Shown here one piece after another: positions 35,546-46,215 of a stretch of 64,000 nucleotides of DNA (the first letter of the stretch is position 1; each line of letters opens with the position of its first letter). The position numbers and the translations under genes are program-made. Below the pieces are notes generated by a model, which ran no database searches, was not told the origin of the DNA, and saw nothing but the letters and a program-made list of their open reading frames with translations. Origin of the DNA: Daphnia carinata (Eukaryota > Arthropoda > Branchiopoda > Diplostraca > Daphniidae); the NCBI RefSeq assembly GCF_022539665.2, contig NC_081339.1:9049367-9113366 (forward strand), given 5' to 3'.

Positions 35546-36289
35546 ATTAATGAAACCCTCAGTTGATTAAATAATTCAAAGTCATGTTTTCTATGCCTTA
35601 CGCCTCTGTTGCTTTCGATGTAAAAATGTGGAATTATAATTCCGATACCTTCTAGCAAATGTGTTCGTTTGCAATTTTATGTAGTTCTTCATGAAATTGG
35701 GTTTTTGCGTCGATGCTGTGTGCTCGGCGTTGATTTGTCGTGGAAGAATACTAGGATACGACTGACTTATATGTAGGTGCAACATGATGTGAAACCATGC
35801 TGGATACTGAGCAGAAACGGACGGAGAGATAAGCACTTAAAAAAGTGCTTAATGTAGTAACTAATCAAAATTATTGGTCATGTTCGATTATCGGTTTACG
35901 ATTAAAATTTTAAGTGTCGAGTCCAAGGTTCCTCTTTCAATAACCCTTGGTATTAAATAGGGAATTTGCTGAAATAAACTAATAACGAAAATAGCTATGA
36001 TGTAGATCTCGTTTTTTTTATTACTTTACTCCTCTATTATTAAGATGCACCCTAATGGATACTTTTAGCCGCCTTAAACATTAAACAGATAGATTTGTAT
36101 TACGCCATACCTACGTTCTTCTATTTACTGGCTTCCTGTGAAACGAAAGGTTCCTCCTTTTCCTCCCAACTAAAAATCACGATATATTTCCTAGCTCGTT
36201 TCTATATCCTGTAAACATTAAAACTCCGTAAAGACCCATGCAGGGGCAATTGGAACACCGTTTTCCAATGCGATTTTCGTATGCGAGTC
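35546..36289. other. No gene supported
   Basis: 3' flank of the cuticle gene and AT-rich DNA; no feature identified. Confidence 0.3.
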
Positions 36290-37800
36290 CCCCTTACCGT
36301 GGTGTACTAGCATGGTGTAACAACTCTTCGTTATAACGGCCTATCTCGGCTGAAGCCTGTTTGTGGTCTACGTTACATATAGTCAGAGACGCCTACTTGC
36401 CGATGTTGAGGTAAACGGTAAGGGCTGCACGTACTTAAAAAAGTCCAAACAAGGGACTTGTCCCATTGCTCATTACGTATCAGAATTATCTTTCCTGATT
36501 TAGCAGCTGCGTTGCTTATGTACTTCATTACTTATTGACGCTCCGTAAGGAAATAAAAATGAACAACATTTTTTACTTTTGCATTCTGTTCAGACAGATT
36601 TATATTGTCAGGGATGTTTCTTAAATTATCTTGTTCAGAATATTAAAATAATGGCAATTCCAAGTAAACATCGCCACAATCTTACTGGAGTCTCAATCAG
36701 GTTAAGTTGTTTCATCTGAAGAAAAATCAGTTGGTGTAAGGCCTATGAATTCGATCGGATTTCGGCTACGTGGCGTGGAGTCTGTGCTTGTATTCAATTG
36801 TACTGTATGCCTAAATTGTAATAAATTATCAACTTGGATTCAATGGGATCTAAATCTTAACTTATTGTACCTTCATAATTCAACAAACAGTTATCCTTGG
36901 GATTGAGATAGAGATCAGGCTCTGGAGTTTCCGTCTCAGAATGAATAGAAACATTTTGAGTCAAATGGTAATTACACGATTGGCACTAGATGTTGGGCAA
37001 GGGCATCAATTAGACAAGTTATAAATAATTTGGTAAAGTTTCCTAGAAATGTATACCAATTAACACAACTGGAGGCAAGTGCATTTTTCCCGATCCAAAG
37101 AAATATAAGCTGGTGTATGCCCATCACCTCAATCAGATGTGAGCTACTGGGTGGTCTTATTCGTTTAGAGATCAGTGGATGGAACACATGATCTTCCATT
37201 TTGAATGAAAATGTTTCTTCTCAACTGAGGGAGAGGATACAAATGAGAATATTAGCAAATCATACAGATAGGAGAAAAGGTCATCATCATTTACGTATGG
37301 AGTTTACCTGGATTAGTATTCAAAGTTGCCAATGGTTGATGATTACTCTGGCTGTTGGAGCAGGGTCTGCGAGTAAGACATAATAATGATAAGAAAGCAC
37401 ACAGGGACAACATAACCTAAATATACCTAGAAGGTTTTTCTTCGGGAAAACTGTTTCCTACTTATCGAAATTATCCTTTATGGATGGAAGAGTGTTGCAG
37501 AGCCATTTACTTGATTACCCCGAGTTTAACAACCATCGACGAGGTACAATTTACTTGCCATTTTTCGAAGAACACTATCAAAGCGTTAATTACACGACGC
37601 CATTAACGTTTCCAGTGCGAATAAAATGGCAAACCGTTGGTGAATGATCTAGTTCCTAAGTAGTTCCGATGGTGGCGTTGGCTATATGTAACCTCAATTA
37701 GGCCACACCCATCTCCTCCGAAACAGGCTTCATTCGAGATAGGCCTTAAAATGGAGAGTTGTTACACCATGCTAGCACACCATGCCCTTACCAGAGTCAT
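36290..37800. mobile_element. Foldback element with inverted arms of about 110 bp
   Basis: The left arm (about 36300-36400) contains GTACTAGCATGGTGTAACAA, GGCCTATCTCGG, GAAGCCTGTTT and GTTACATATAG in that order. The right arm (about 37690-37795) contains their complements: CTATATGTAAC, AAACAGGCTTC, GAGATAGGCC and GTTACACCATGCTAG. The 1.3 kb between arms has no transposase. It may be a non-autonomous transposon; target duplication not determined. Confidence 0.55.
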
Positions 37801-38546
37801 AGAAACCTGGTTGCTCCACGCTGTCTGTAAATGCCTGTCTGGGTATGCTGGGACTCGTGGTTGAATTTTGGCAGTTTAAAAGCGAACCTAGCGGATTTGG
37901 TGGAGTACTACATAAAACCAACCAATGAGCTGTGTCCTGCCAAAATTTCAACAGCCAATCATAGCAGACGCGCAAAAACGGGGGAAGTTGAAAAGGAATC
38001 AGCAGGTGTAGAACAACCTCCAGCGTTTTGTACTTGGAGTAGTCGGATGGCCAAGTCAAGCGTGTCTTTTAAGCATCGCGTATTACAAAAACGGCCCGTC
38101 ATTGCGCAATACCTCCTGATCCAAAAACTAAATTGCCAGACAGGCCGAATATCCCAAACCGTGCTCCACTTTCCATTGTTTGGTAATTAATATAGAATTA
38201 AAATGAGTGGAAAAAACAGTGGAAAGTGGCACCTAGCGCCGCGCGTAGCCAGCTTACGTTACGAAAGGTGAAAAAAGAAAGACTGATAATAGATACGAAC
38301 TCGGTTCTACCGCATTGCAACCATGAGTGCTATCCACTATACCGTTCTGCTGTTGTAACATGAAGCCTCTTTACCTTTTTACTATAGGAAATCATGATAT
38401 CTGTAAATCTACTCAACAGATGGCTCTTTAACGCTGCGAGCTCCGCCCACAAAAATCGCTGAAATTTCAACCTCGAGTCCCAGCATTTACCATACAGCGT
38501 GGAGGAACCAGGTTTCTATGACTCTGCCCTTACTGTAGTCTGGCAA
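37786..38546. mobile_element. Second foldback element, abutting the first
   Basis: The left arm has CAGAGTCATAGAAACCTGGTT, CTCCACGCTG and GGGACTCGTGGTTGAA. The right arm at 38465-38540 has TTCAACCTCGAGTCCC, CAGCGTGGAG and AACCAGGTTTCTATGACTCTG, the complements. Both outer ends carry CCCTTAC. The interior is not protein-coding. Confidence 0.55.
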
Positions 38547-39167
38547 CGGTGTTATAGTGCTATGCAGCGTATTAGCCGAAACTACCGAAATTCATTAAAT
38601 AATCTGTAGTTACTACATAAATTTATAAAATATCTTAAAAATAAAGATAAAAATAGTTTGTATTACTGTAAAATTTCATCAAACTACGTATCCCAGATGC
38701 TGAGATATCGTCATTTTGGTTTCTTCATCAAAATGGGAGCTTCCTTATGGGAAAACACACGTTAAAATTGCCCAGACGCCCTGATTCAATTGCCCAGAAG
38801 GATTGGCAATTGATACATCTTGGGGTACCCCCAGTTTTTTACCCATAACAGATGTTCAACTGTGCCGAACTACACCAAAAAAATTATTTTTATGTAGCTA
38901 AGATAATTGGCTACAAATCTATATACTTTTTGGCTTAGTTAGACGATTTTTGCCATCATGGGAAACAAAAATGAGTTTTTTCTTCCAACCACGCCCTACC
39001 TCTCCTAATATCGATTGTATTTATAATCTTGCTAGAAGGCTAAACACATTTTTTGCAGTCCCAGTTCTTACCATGGATCAGTGTCCACAAACTATGCATG
39101 TTTTTCATAGCAAGAAATACAGACACATAATTCAAATAGTCCCTTTTAGAAACTGTTAGGTGTCTGG
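38547..39167. other. Left flank of the gypsy element, no gene seen
   Basis: AT-rich DNA; the LTR of the gypsy element begins at 39168 after gtctgg. Confidence 0.3.
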
Positions 39168-39976
39168 TGTAATGAAGTCACCAAAATACAACTTTTTATT
39201 ATATGTTATCTTCATTGTTTATTTTTTTTATATTAAAATTATATACTATGCTCTATATTTAAAGTATACATTATAACTATAGTAATTCAAGTGTCATTGA
39301 CATTTCCTTGAATTCTATTTTTATATTATACTTTACATCCTGCTTATTGCTGATTGGATGTGCTGGGTGCGTAGGACGTCACGCCATGCATTTCTATGAA
39401 TAAGAAATGCGTGTGCGACATTCCGCATCCGGAGTCATCTGACGGAAATGCTATGTTTCTCTCAATCTTGTGGAAGTATAAAAGAATGCCTTTTTGTTCC
39501 CATAAGCTCGCTCGCTTCAGTTCTACAGTTCTTCAGTTCTCTTCAATTCTCTTCAGTTCTCCCTTGTTTTAGTTCCAGTTCCAATTCTAATTTTCATCCT
39601 TAGTGCTACAAGTGCTGTTTACTTCCTAAAATCTAGAGTTAAATTTGTATCTGATTCAATAATTATTGTGAGTGCTTCTCGTCGCTTCTTGTGCGACCGA
39701 TAGACTTATTATCTTTATTTTTTCCGTATAACATCTATCATATCTATTTTATCTTCGCCACGGCGGTGACGGTAAGACTTCATTCGCATAACTCCATTTT
39801 ATATTTCCGTTTCCCATTTATATCGTATAATTGTGTATTCTTTTAATATCTTTTTTGGCCTATTAGAATTAAATATATTTGGCATTGTGGTAACGCCTTC
39901 CGAGTTCATTTTCTTATTACAATTTGTGTTTAATAACGTAAACTCATTCTTTCAATTGCTAAAAGAATGCTTTACA
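39168..39976 (+). repeat. 5' LTR of the gypsy element
   Basis: 809 bp, beginning TGTAATG and ending CTTTACA (TGTAA/TTACA inverted ends). It matches 63327-64000. Confidence 0.9.
39477..39560 (+). promoter_or_regulatory. LTR core promoter: TATA box and repeated TCAGT/TTCAGTTCT initiators
   Basis: TATAAAAG at 39477-39484, followed 30-80 bp downstream by TTCAGTTCT, TTCAGTTCTC and TTCAGTTCTCC in a row. TCAGT is the arthropod initiator consensus. Several possible start sites are present. The same arrangement recurs in the 3' LTR. Confidence 0.6.
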
Positions 39977-39979
39977 TAA

Positions 39980-39997
39980 TGGTGGCAGCGATCTATC
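39980..39997 (+). promoter_or_regulatory. Primer binding site of the gypsy element
   Basis: TGGTGGCAGCGATCTATC begins 3 nt after the LTR end; TGG pairs with tRNA CCA. The gag start codon follows at 40011. Confidence 0.7.
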
Positions 39998-40010
39998 GAA
40001 CTCACCCACA

Positions 40011-42756
40011 ATGACGGATACTATTTTTACTAGTAGGCCTAAACTTTTTCGCACACCTGTATCCGCTACTAAAAGTCCTATTGAGCCAGTTATTCAAATT
40101 GACGAAGCTGTAGCCAGAACTCTTAATTTTGATAAAACTTCCACTTCAAATCTTGCTGGATCTGATAAGTTTACGGGTAATAAAACTTCGAGAAAGGCAA
40201 CAGAAACTATTAGGAAATCTGCCTCTCCTGTTTTGAAGCCTAGTGCAATTCCAGATAATCCCCAAGAAAGTTAAGATCGAACTCTGCGTATGAGTTGATA
40301 AAGCCAGTAGACCTTTCAAACGTTCGCAAACCACGAGCCCAACGTAAAGCTGATACCTCGACTGTAAGAAACTCTCCTTCCTTCATAGCCCAACTAGTAA
40401 ACCATCTTTCACCCAAGAAAACCGTTTCCACAAACACTTCCCCAACAAACGCTTTTTTGAACACCGTCTCGGCCCTTTTTCAAAAAAAGAAGACAACCAA
40501 TGGAAGACCAACTCAACGTCAATCTCCAGAATCTGTTCCAAGAAGTCAAGACGAAAAGGAACAGCATCTTCCAGCTACCGAACAGCCAGCTACCGTTCCT
40601 ACTGCTAGCCATCAAGAGCCTCAAGGAGAGGGAGAAGGACTTCCAATTGAGCGACCCGAAAATCTGGGATCACCTTGTCGCGTTGATGCGCGACATTCAG
40701 AGGAATTACGACGCCGAAAAATTAACACTGACGGATTGGAAACAACCGAAGACACTTCTGAAGTACCTGACATCCATTCTGGAGGTGAAAGCCAGTGCAC
40801 CGATCACGAAGAAGACGAAGAAGCCGACAGAGGAAATTGTGACGGAGCTCAAGGAAATTTTCACGCGACACGCGAGACAGGTTTTGACTTGCCTACACGG
40901 ACAAATTTACAACATCATAGACCTGCAAGAGGTCACACCAACAAGACAGCGAGAACTTTTCAGGTTCGTTCCAAGACGGGACATCACCGACAGAGACGAG
41001 GACGGGAGATACGTCGAAATCATCACCAAAGTGAGCGACACATCAATTCATCTGGAGGAGATCTTGCTGGAGTCCCAACGAACGTTCCTGAAGGAAGTAG
41101 CCAACCTAGCGTCATACCTAAAGAAACTACAACTCATCAACAATTTGGAGGTGCTACAGCCGGAAATCATATTCCTTTTGGACAAACTGAACAATTTTCC
41201 GGAAGCCAACAACCCATTCTTCGCACAGCAGGCGAGCGACATCAAGCCAATAATCACGCAAACGGAACAAAAATTGAGGCAATCGCTGACGTTGATACAA
41301 ACGAGACCAACGCAGCAGCAAAGCACGCCAATCCATCAAACATCGCCGCTGTCGGGAAGCATTCCGAAGAGGAAACGGTCGCGCAGAAGAAACTATCGTT
41401 CCAATCAGTTACAAACTCGAGCCCGCTTACTCAGCCGATCGGATATAACGCAGGAGGATCTAAGGCAATTCCGAACGACACTTCACAACACCCTCAGAAT
41501 TCACCGGGAAGAACTTTGAATTTTCTAAGATTTGATCCAAACATGGCGGAATCTTGTTCTCCATCAAGAGCGGCCACGGTCGATGATTTGAACGATTTCC
41601 AAAATAATCAACACACTTTTTCCCGTTTACAGCTACTTCCCTCTTTTTCTGGAAATCCCCTTGAGCGTTTTGACTCCTGGTTAGAATTTTTTTTTTTTGA
41701 AAGTATAGTAGAAGGATCAGGTTGGTCTGAGGGGAAAATTATTCAGATGTTAAGGGCAAAATTGGCTGATAAAGCTTTCTCGATCATGCAGGCAACTTTG
41801 AAGGTTCATCCTCACAACTATGCTCTGATTAAAGAATCTCTTCTTGATCATTTTCATGGTGACGGAAATGCTGATTTTTATCAAAAGAAATTTAATAAAG
41901 CTAAGCGTAAGCCAGGGGAAAAGATTATAGAATATGCTCATCGTTTGCAGGATATTTTCAAACGCGCATATCCTGTAGGCTATTCAGAAGCGTCTTTCGC
42001 TATAATTCTTATGCAAAAATTTATAGAGGGGTTGGATTCCAAATTACAATCGAAAGTTAATATAAAGAATTTAAGAATTTTAATGATCTTATTTCTGCAA
42101 CACGAGTGTATGCATTACGACTGGAAGCCATGGAAACGGATAGGGAAAAACATGATTTTATTAGGGCAGTGACTACACCGCCTGATACCAAAGACGCAGA
42201 ATTCAAAGAACTCAAAGAAATAATATTGGAGCAAAAAGAATTCGTCAATAATGCCGTAACAAATATCAGACAGGGAAGCAAACAAATAGATGACCCTAAA
42301 ACTGAGAAGGAGGAAATCAAGAGCGCACTTCTTGAACTAACGCAAGCGGTAAGGCAATTGCAATTTGATAAAAACGTATCAAGTGCACCCTATAAGAAGC
42401 AAGTTTCGTTCCAAGTTAGTAACAGTAACCAGGATACGAATTGGAGACCTCCTCAGCCGAATAACAATAACAATGGCGCACAAACTTTCAAAAACTTTCC
42501 AGATAGGCCTACAGCTCATAAACCCCCTTCTAACGATAAGCCTACACCGCCACAGCTGACTTGCAATTTTTGTGGATATAAGGGTCATTCTCAGACAGAT
42601 TGTCGCAAATATCAACGGCAAAGTTTGGAACAAGCTCAGCCACCAATATGCTATTCATGTCGGGAAATTGGCCATAAATCAAACAACTGTCCAAAGGCAG
42701 AAAACCAGAATAGGCCTAACATTCCAGGTCCGCCTCCGAATCAGGGAAACCAATAG
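40011..42756 (+). pseudogene. gag: gypsy gag, frame-broken
   Basis: Three open segments make up gag. An ATG at 40011 opens an 87-codon N-terminal piece ending at TAA 40272. A second frame, open from 40259 to 42172 without its own ATG, has a Ser/Thr/Lys-rich stretch, a long polar disordered section, and then the capsid-like domain of Ty3/gypsy Gag (LLPSFSGNPLERFDSWLEFF, KLADKAFSIMQATL, LLDHFHGDGNADFYQKKF, KPGEKIIEYAHRLQDIF). A one-base lesion near 42070 moves the reading to a third frame (to 42756), which carries a basic linker and two CCHC zinc knuckles, CNFCGYKGHSQTDC and CYSCREIGHKSNNC, that bind the RNA genome. At least two frame changes separate the pieces, so no full Gag can be made without frameshifting. 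The middle section overlaps another long ORF (separate entry). Confidence 0.75.
40500..41519 (+). CDS. 339-codon ORF overlapping gag in another frame
   Basis: This ATG-initiated frame (context ACCAATGG) lies entirely inside the second gag segment but in a different frame, and both are open for 1020 nt. Its product looks like a folded, helix-rich protein: NSQLPFLLLAIKSLKERE, DPKIWDHLVALMRDIQRNY, TLLKYLTSILEVKA, ELKEIFTRHARQVLTCLHGQ and ANLASYLKKLQLINNLEVL. A Gln/Thr-rich linker follows, then a strongly basic KRKRSRRRNYR that could be a nuclear localisation or RNA-binding patch. In contrast the gag-frame product over the same bases is polar and disordered. The stretch is A/C-rich and T-poor compared with its flanks. 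I do not recognise the family. It could be an overprinted accessory gene, or the real ORF1 of the element with the gag frame open by composition, or the result of two compensating frameshifts. Confidence 0.5.
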   Translation: MEDQLNVNLQNLFQEVKTKRNSIFQLPNSQLPFLLLAIKSLKEREKDFQLSDPKIWDHLVALMRDIQRNYDAEKLTLTDWKQPKTLLKYLTSILEVKASAPITKKTKKPTEEIVTELKEIFTRHARQVLTCLHGQIYNIIDLQEVTPTRQRELFRFVPRRDITDRDEDGRYVEIITKVSDTSIHLEEILLESQRTFLKEVANLASYLKKLQLINNLEVLQPEIIFLLDKLNNFPEANNPFFAQQASDIKPIITQTEQKLRQSLTLIQTRPTQQQSTPIHQTSPLSGSIPKRKRSRRRNYRSNQLQTRARLLSRSDITQEDLRQFRTTLHNTLRIHREEL

Positions 42757-42807
42757 GTATCAACTGTAACTTCGGGTCAGTTGATAGGGAGCCTCCGTTT
42801 AAATCCC

Positions 42808-43103
42808 GACAAGTCGCAAAATTAACAACCATAACGAATGAGTCGACACCGAGAATTCCATTGAAAATTCATCAGATCCCATTTCAAGCATTATTCGATA
42901 CAGGCGCGTCTAAGAGTATTATTCACGAGAGATTATTTAAGAAATTACCCCATAGAGGTCAAGTGATCTGCAGTCAACTTGATTTTGATTTATACGATGT
43001 AGGGGAGAAAAAAACTACACACGCTGGGAAGAGTTACTTTACCCGTACGATGCGGAGAGTCAGTTTTGGAACAAGAGTTAATTGTTACAAATGGTGTTTC
43101 TGA
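42808..43103 (+). pseudogene. pol: gypsy protease domain
   Basis: The frame with ALFDTGASKSIIHERLFKKL contains the retroviral-type aspartic protease active-site triad DTG, followed by the flap-region Tyr/Val segment. A one-base lesion near 43031 shifts the reading, and the continuation (LIVTNGVSEDCILGWDAI, with the ILGxD motif of gypsy proteases) is in the next segment. In gypsy elements this domain matures Gag-Pol. Confidence 0.7.
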
Positions 43104-44302
43104 GGACTGTATCCTTGGATGGGACGCAATCCAGAAACACGGATTTCGGCTTGATGGAGAAGCCAAGAGCATTTATTTAACAAGAGATAAGCAGGGATCA
43201 GCTTTTTCTAGCATTCTGGACCTGGCACTTACTTCGGTCAAAAAGACGACGTTATCTCGTCAGACGTCGCTAGTAATTGCCGCGCAAATGAAAGGGTCAT
43301 TTCCGTTTGTTCCGCCTAATACAGCTTTTATATTTACCCCAGCAGAAGATTTGCCGGCCGGCTTTTTTATTGAGGAGTTCGTAGGAAAAGTATCGGCAGA
43401 TGGAAAATATAATATTCTGGTTGAAAATCATTCGTTAAATCAAGTCAAAATTCCTAGGGATACGAAGTTAGGTGGCATCGAAGTTACTACTCAAGCGATT
43501 GGAAAAATTTCTTTAAATAAAGTTGAGGACAGGCCTAACGTAGTAAAAGAGCCTATTGTAATTCCGGAAGTCGACCCTGAATTTCAAACACAGCCCACTA
43601 AATTATTAAATGACTTTCACGACTTGTTCGCTGCAAAAGATTCAGAATTAGGCAACACAGATCTTATAAAACATACAATTGATACACAGGGACGAGGCCT
43701 TATTCGACAACGCCCTTACAGAGTTACAAATAATCAAAGAAAATTATTGGAGGATAAGGAACAAGAAATGCTCAATGCCAATGTAATTCAATACTCGCAT
43801 TCGCCATGGGCTTTACCTGTGGTTTTAGTTGAGAAAAAAAGTGGAGAAGTCAGGTTTTTTCGTCGATTATCGAAAATTAAATAGTATCACAAAGAAAGAT
43901 TCGTTTCCTATACCAAGGATAAATGAAACATTGGATAAATTGTATGGGAAGAAATTTTTCACTACTCTCGACTTGGCTGCTGGATATTGGCAAATTCAGG
44001 TAGTTAAGCGTATGGCATTTGGCTTGTGCAATGCACCTGCCACATTTCAAAGACTAATGAATTATGTACTGAAAGACGTTTTGGGAAGTAAGGCGTTAGT
44101 TTATTTGGATGATGTGATAATCTTTTCTGATAATTTCGAAGACCATTTGAGGGATATTCGTGAAATTTTTCAATTGCTACAGGATGCAAATTTAAAATTA
44201 AAACTTAAAAAATGCCAGTTTATTAAACGATCGGTAAATTATTTAGGCCATGTCATTTCGACTGAAGGGATTAAGCCAGATCCAGGAAAATCGATAAAAT
44301 AG
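43066..44302 (+). pseudogene. pol: gypsy reverse transcriptase domain
   Basis: The frame to 43884 holds the connector after the protease and the start of reverse transcriptase (GLIRQRPYRVTNNQRKLLED, SPWALPVVLVEKKSGEVRF). An extra T in a run of six at 43857-43862 moves the reading to the frame that continues VDYRKLNSITKKDSFPIPRI, FFTTLDLAAGYWQIQV, MAFGLCNAPATFQRLM and the catalytic YLDD box (VYLDDVIIFSD), to LGHVISTEGI. Between WQIQV and KRMAFG an in-frame block of roughly 20 codons expected in gypsy enzymes is missing, removing part of the palm. The frame ends at a TAG at 44300. The enzyme is certainly inactive. Confidence 0.8.
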
Positions 44303-44949
44303 TGAATTATAAAACACCTTCTTCTGTAGACGAAGTAAGATCATTTTTGGGATTAGCCGGATATTATAGGAGATTTATTCAAAATTTTGGATCAATAGCT
44401 AAGCCATTGACTAGATTAACTCATAAAGACCTTAGCAGAAAACCTTTTGTTTGGGGTACTAAGGAGCAAGCTGCCTTTGAAAAATTGCGGACTTCTCTCG
44501 TTACGCCCCCAGTATTAGTTTACCCCAATTTCAACGAAAATTTTTTTCTTTTCACAGACGCATGTGATTATGGAATAGGAGCGGTACTTTCGGAGATACA
44601 AAATGGCCACGAACATCCGATAGCATATTCTAGTAGACAATTAACGAAAGCTGAGACCAAATATGCCACTACAGAGAAAGAAGCTTTAGCAGTGATTGAT
44701 GCAATTTAACATTTTCGACATTATCTTTTGGATAAGCCATTCGAAATTATTAGTGATCATCGTCCACTACAGTGGCTTAAGGATCAAAAAGATAACAATG
44801 GGAGATTAGGACGATGGGCTATATTATTAGCTGCGACCAATTATGAATTAAAGTATAGGCCTGGTCGTATTCACCAAAATGCTGACTGTTTGTCACGTTT
44901 AAAGGTGGCTAGTATTCAAACTGGAAAAATATTAAATGTATTTGTGTAA
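44302..44949 (+). pseudogene. pol: gypsy RNase H domain
   Basis: After a one-base frame change at about 44290 the reading continues with VRSFLGLAGYYRRFIQNF, then the RNase H domain: FTDACDYGIGAVLSE with the first catalytic Asp, TEKEALAVIDAI with the Glu, a TAA at 44707-44709, and after it LLDKPFEIISDHRPLQWL with a further catalytic Asp. It ends with LKYRPGRIHQNADCLSR. One nonsense codon interrupts an otherwise collinear domain, and the frame is lost again near 44930. Confidence 0.75.
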
Positions 44950-45653
44950 AGCAGTTAGAAGATGAACTTTGTATAGCTATTAGGAATTATTTGGAGAAAG
45001 GAGAGCTGGATGAAGTTTTTCAACAAACTAGGCCAGATTGGGTAAAAGAAATTGAATATTTTGAAATTATTGAAGGTACTCTTTATCTGCATGAGTTGCC
45101 TTTTCCAAATAGGAAGCGCAGCGAAGTAAATTATCAATTGGTGTTACCTGTATTGCTCCGCCATCTAGTGCTCAAGGAATTACACGATGCACCGATGGGA
45201 GGACATTTTAGCATTTATAAAACTTTTTTAAAAGTGAAAAATCATTATTATTGGCCTAACATGAGGAGCGATATTAAAGAATATTGCCAAGCTTGCGAAA
45301 TATGTATAGCTAACACTTCCTCCACATATAGAGCACTTTGGCACCCCCATGAAGTTGCCAAAGCTCCTTTTCAAGTAATCGGTATTGACTTTTTAGGGCC
45401 TATTACTCCAATTTCGCCTAACGGAAATAGTTATATTTTAGTTATTACTGATTATTTTAGTCGATGGGTAGAAGCAGTCGCTTTAAAGGATCAAACTGCG
45501 TTAACAACAGCCGAGTGTATATATAAGACTATTATTGTACGTCATGGGATGCCAAAAGCAATTCTTTCTGATCGCGGGACCAATTTCACTTCAAAATTAT
45601 TTCGATATTTTTGTAAGAAATGAAAGATTGATCAAAGGTTAACAACTGCATAT
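44950..45653 (+). pseudogene. pol: gypsy integrase, truncated
   Basis: The frame contains the HHCC zinc motif (HLVLKELHDAPMGGHF with two His, then CQACEIC with two Cys) and the core start GIDFLGPITPIS, carrying the first catalytic Asp, followed by ITDYFSRWVEAVAL and AILSDRGTNFTSKLF, with the second Asp. A lost base near 45621 breaks the frame; ATTAY-type sequence is still recognisable to 45653, where unrelated DNA begins. The catalytic Glu and C-terminal domain are absent in the window. Confidence 0.8.
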
Positions 45654-45961
45654 TGTTAAGAGCTTTGCAGCTCGGCTTTATTTTCCTGACTTAACATTAA
45701 TGTAACATAACAGAACATAACGGTACTCGCCATAATTCAACACACAGAGGTACTCGCCATAATGCATTTACATAAAGGTACTCGCCATAATTCAACATAC
45801 AAACAATTCTCACTCAATAACTTATTAGTTAAAGATTAGATAAGCATACCGAGATGGGATCTTGTTTCCGTTTTACTCTCACAGATTAACTTACAACGTC
45901 AAGCGAACACACTTGAAACTGCTCACTGCCTCTTTCTTCTTCTCGCCTACGTTTTGTTACA
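45654..45961 (+). repeat. Possible solo LTR inside the integrase
   Basis: Starts TGTTAAG and ends TGTTACA at the point where the integrase sequence breaks off. The flanking 5-mers CATAT and CATTT differ by one base. It contains three imperfect copies of GGTACTCGCCATAATTCA at 45712-45800. What follows 45961 does not resume the integrase convincingly, so the assignment is weak. Confidence 0.3.
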
Positions 45962-46029
45962 CATTTCTCTAGAAAACCAATGAAAATTGACGGTCGACAA
46001 GAGGACAAAGTAGTAAACGTTGGCCGGGA

Positions 46030-46170
46030 TAGCGACGATTGCCCCCTTTAACAAATGCCCCCCCGGTTCGGCAACAGTTGCCCCCCGACTTTTGCCCCCC
46101 AAAACTAATGCCCCCCCCCTAACTAATGCCCCCTTAACTAATGCCCCCTATTCAACATAACAATAGCCCC
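46030..46170. repeat. C-tract cluster, TAATGCCCCCC units
   Basis: Eight or more runs of five to nine C within about 130 bp, spaced by ACTAATG, TTAACTAATG and similar words. The minus strand would carry as many G-runs. It lies just downstream of the MULE transposase gene and may be a terminal or subterminal part of that element. Confidence 0.6.
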
Positions 46171-46215
46171 CCCTTCCACATGCAATATGATAGACAATAA
46201 GTAAAACAGGTTTTA

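Noticed and set aside
38290-38365. tRNA-like sequence on the minus strand with an A-box-like GGTATAGTGGATAGC and a B-box-like GAGTTCGTATC
   Set aside because: The anticodon stem and loop do not form properly (no U33 in the best fold) and the acceptor stem does not pair. At most it is a decayed tRNA or SINE fragment inside the foldback element.
45715-45800. Three GGTACTCGCCATAATTCA units, considered as a CRISPR-like array
   Set aside because: Eukaryotic context, only three imperfect units with very short spacers, and no associated genes; a short tandem repeat in a possible LTR.
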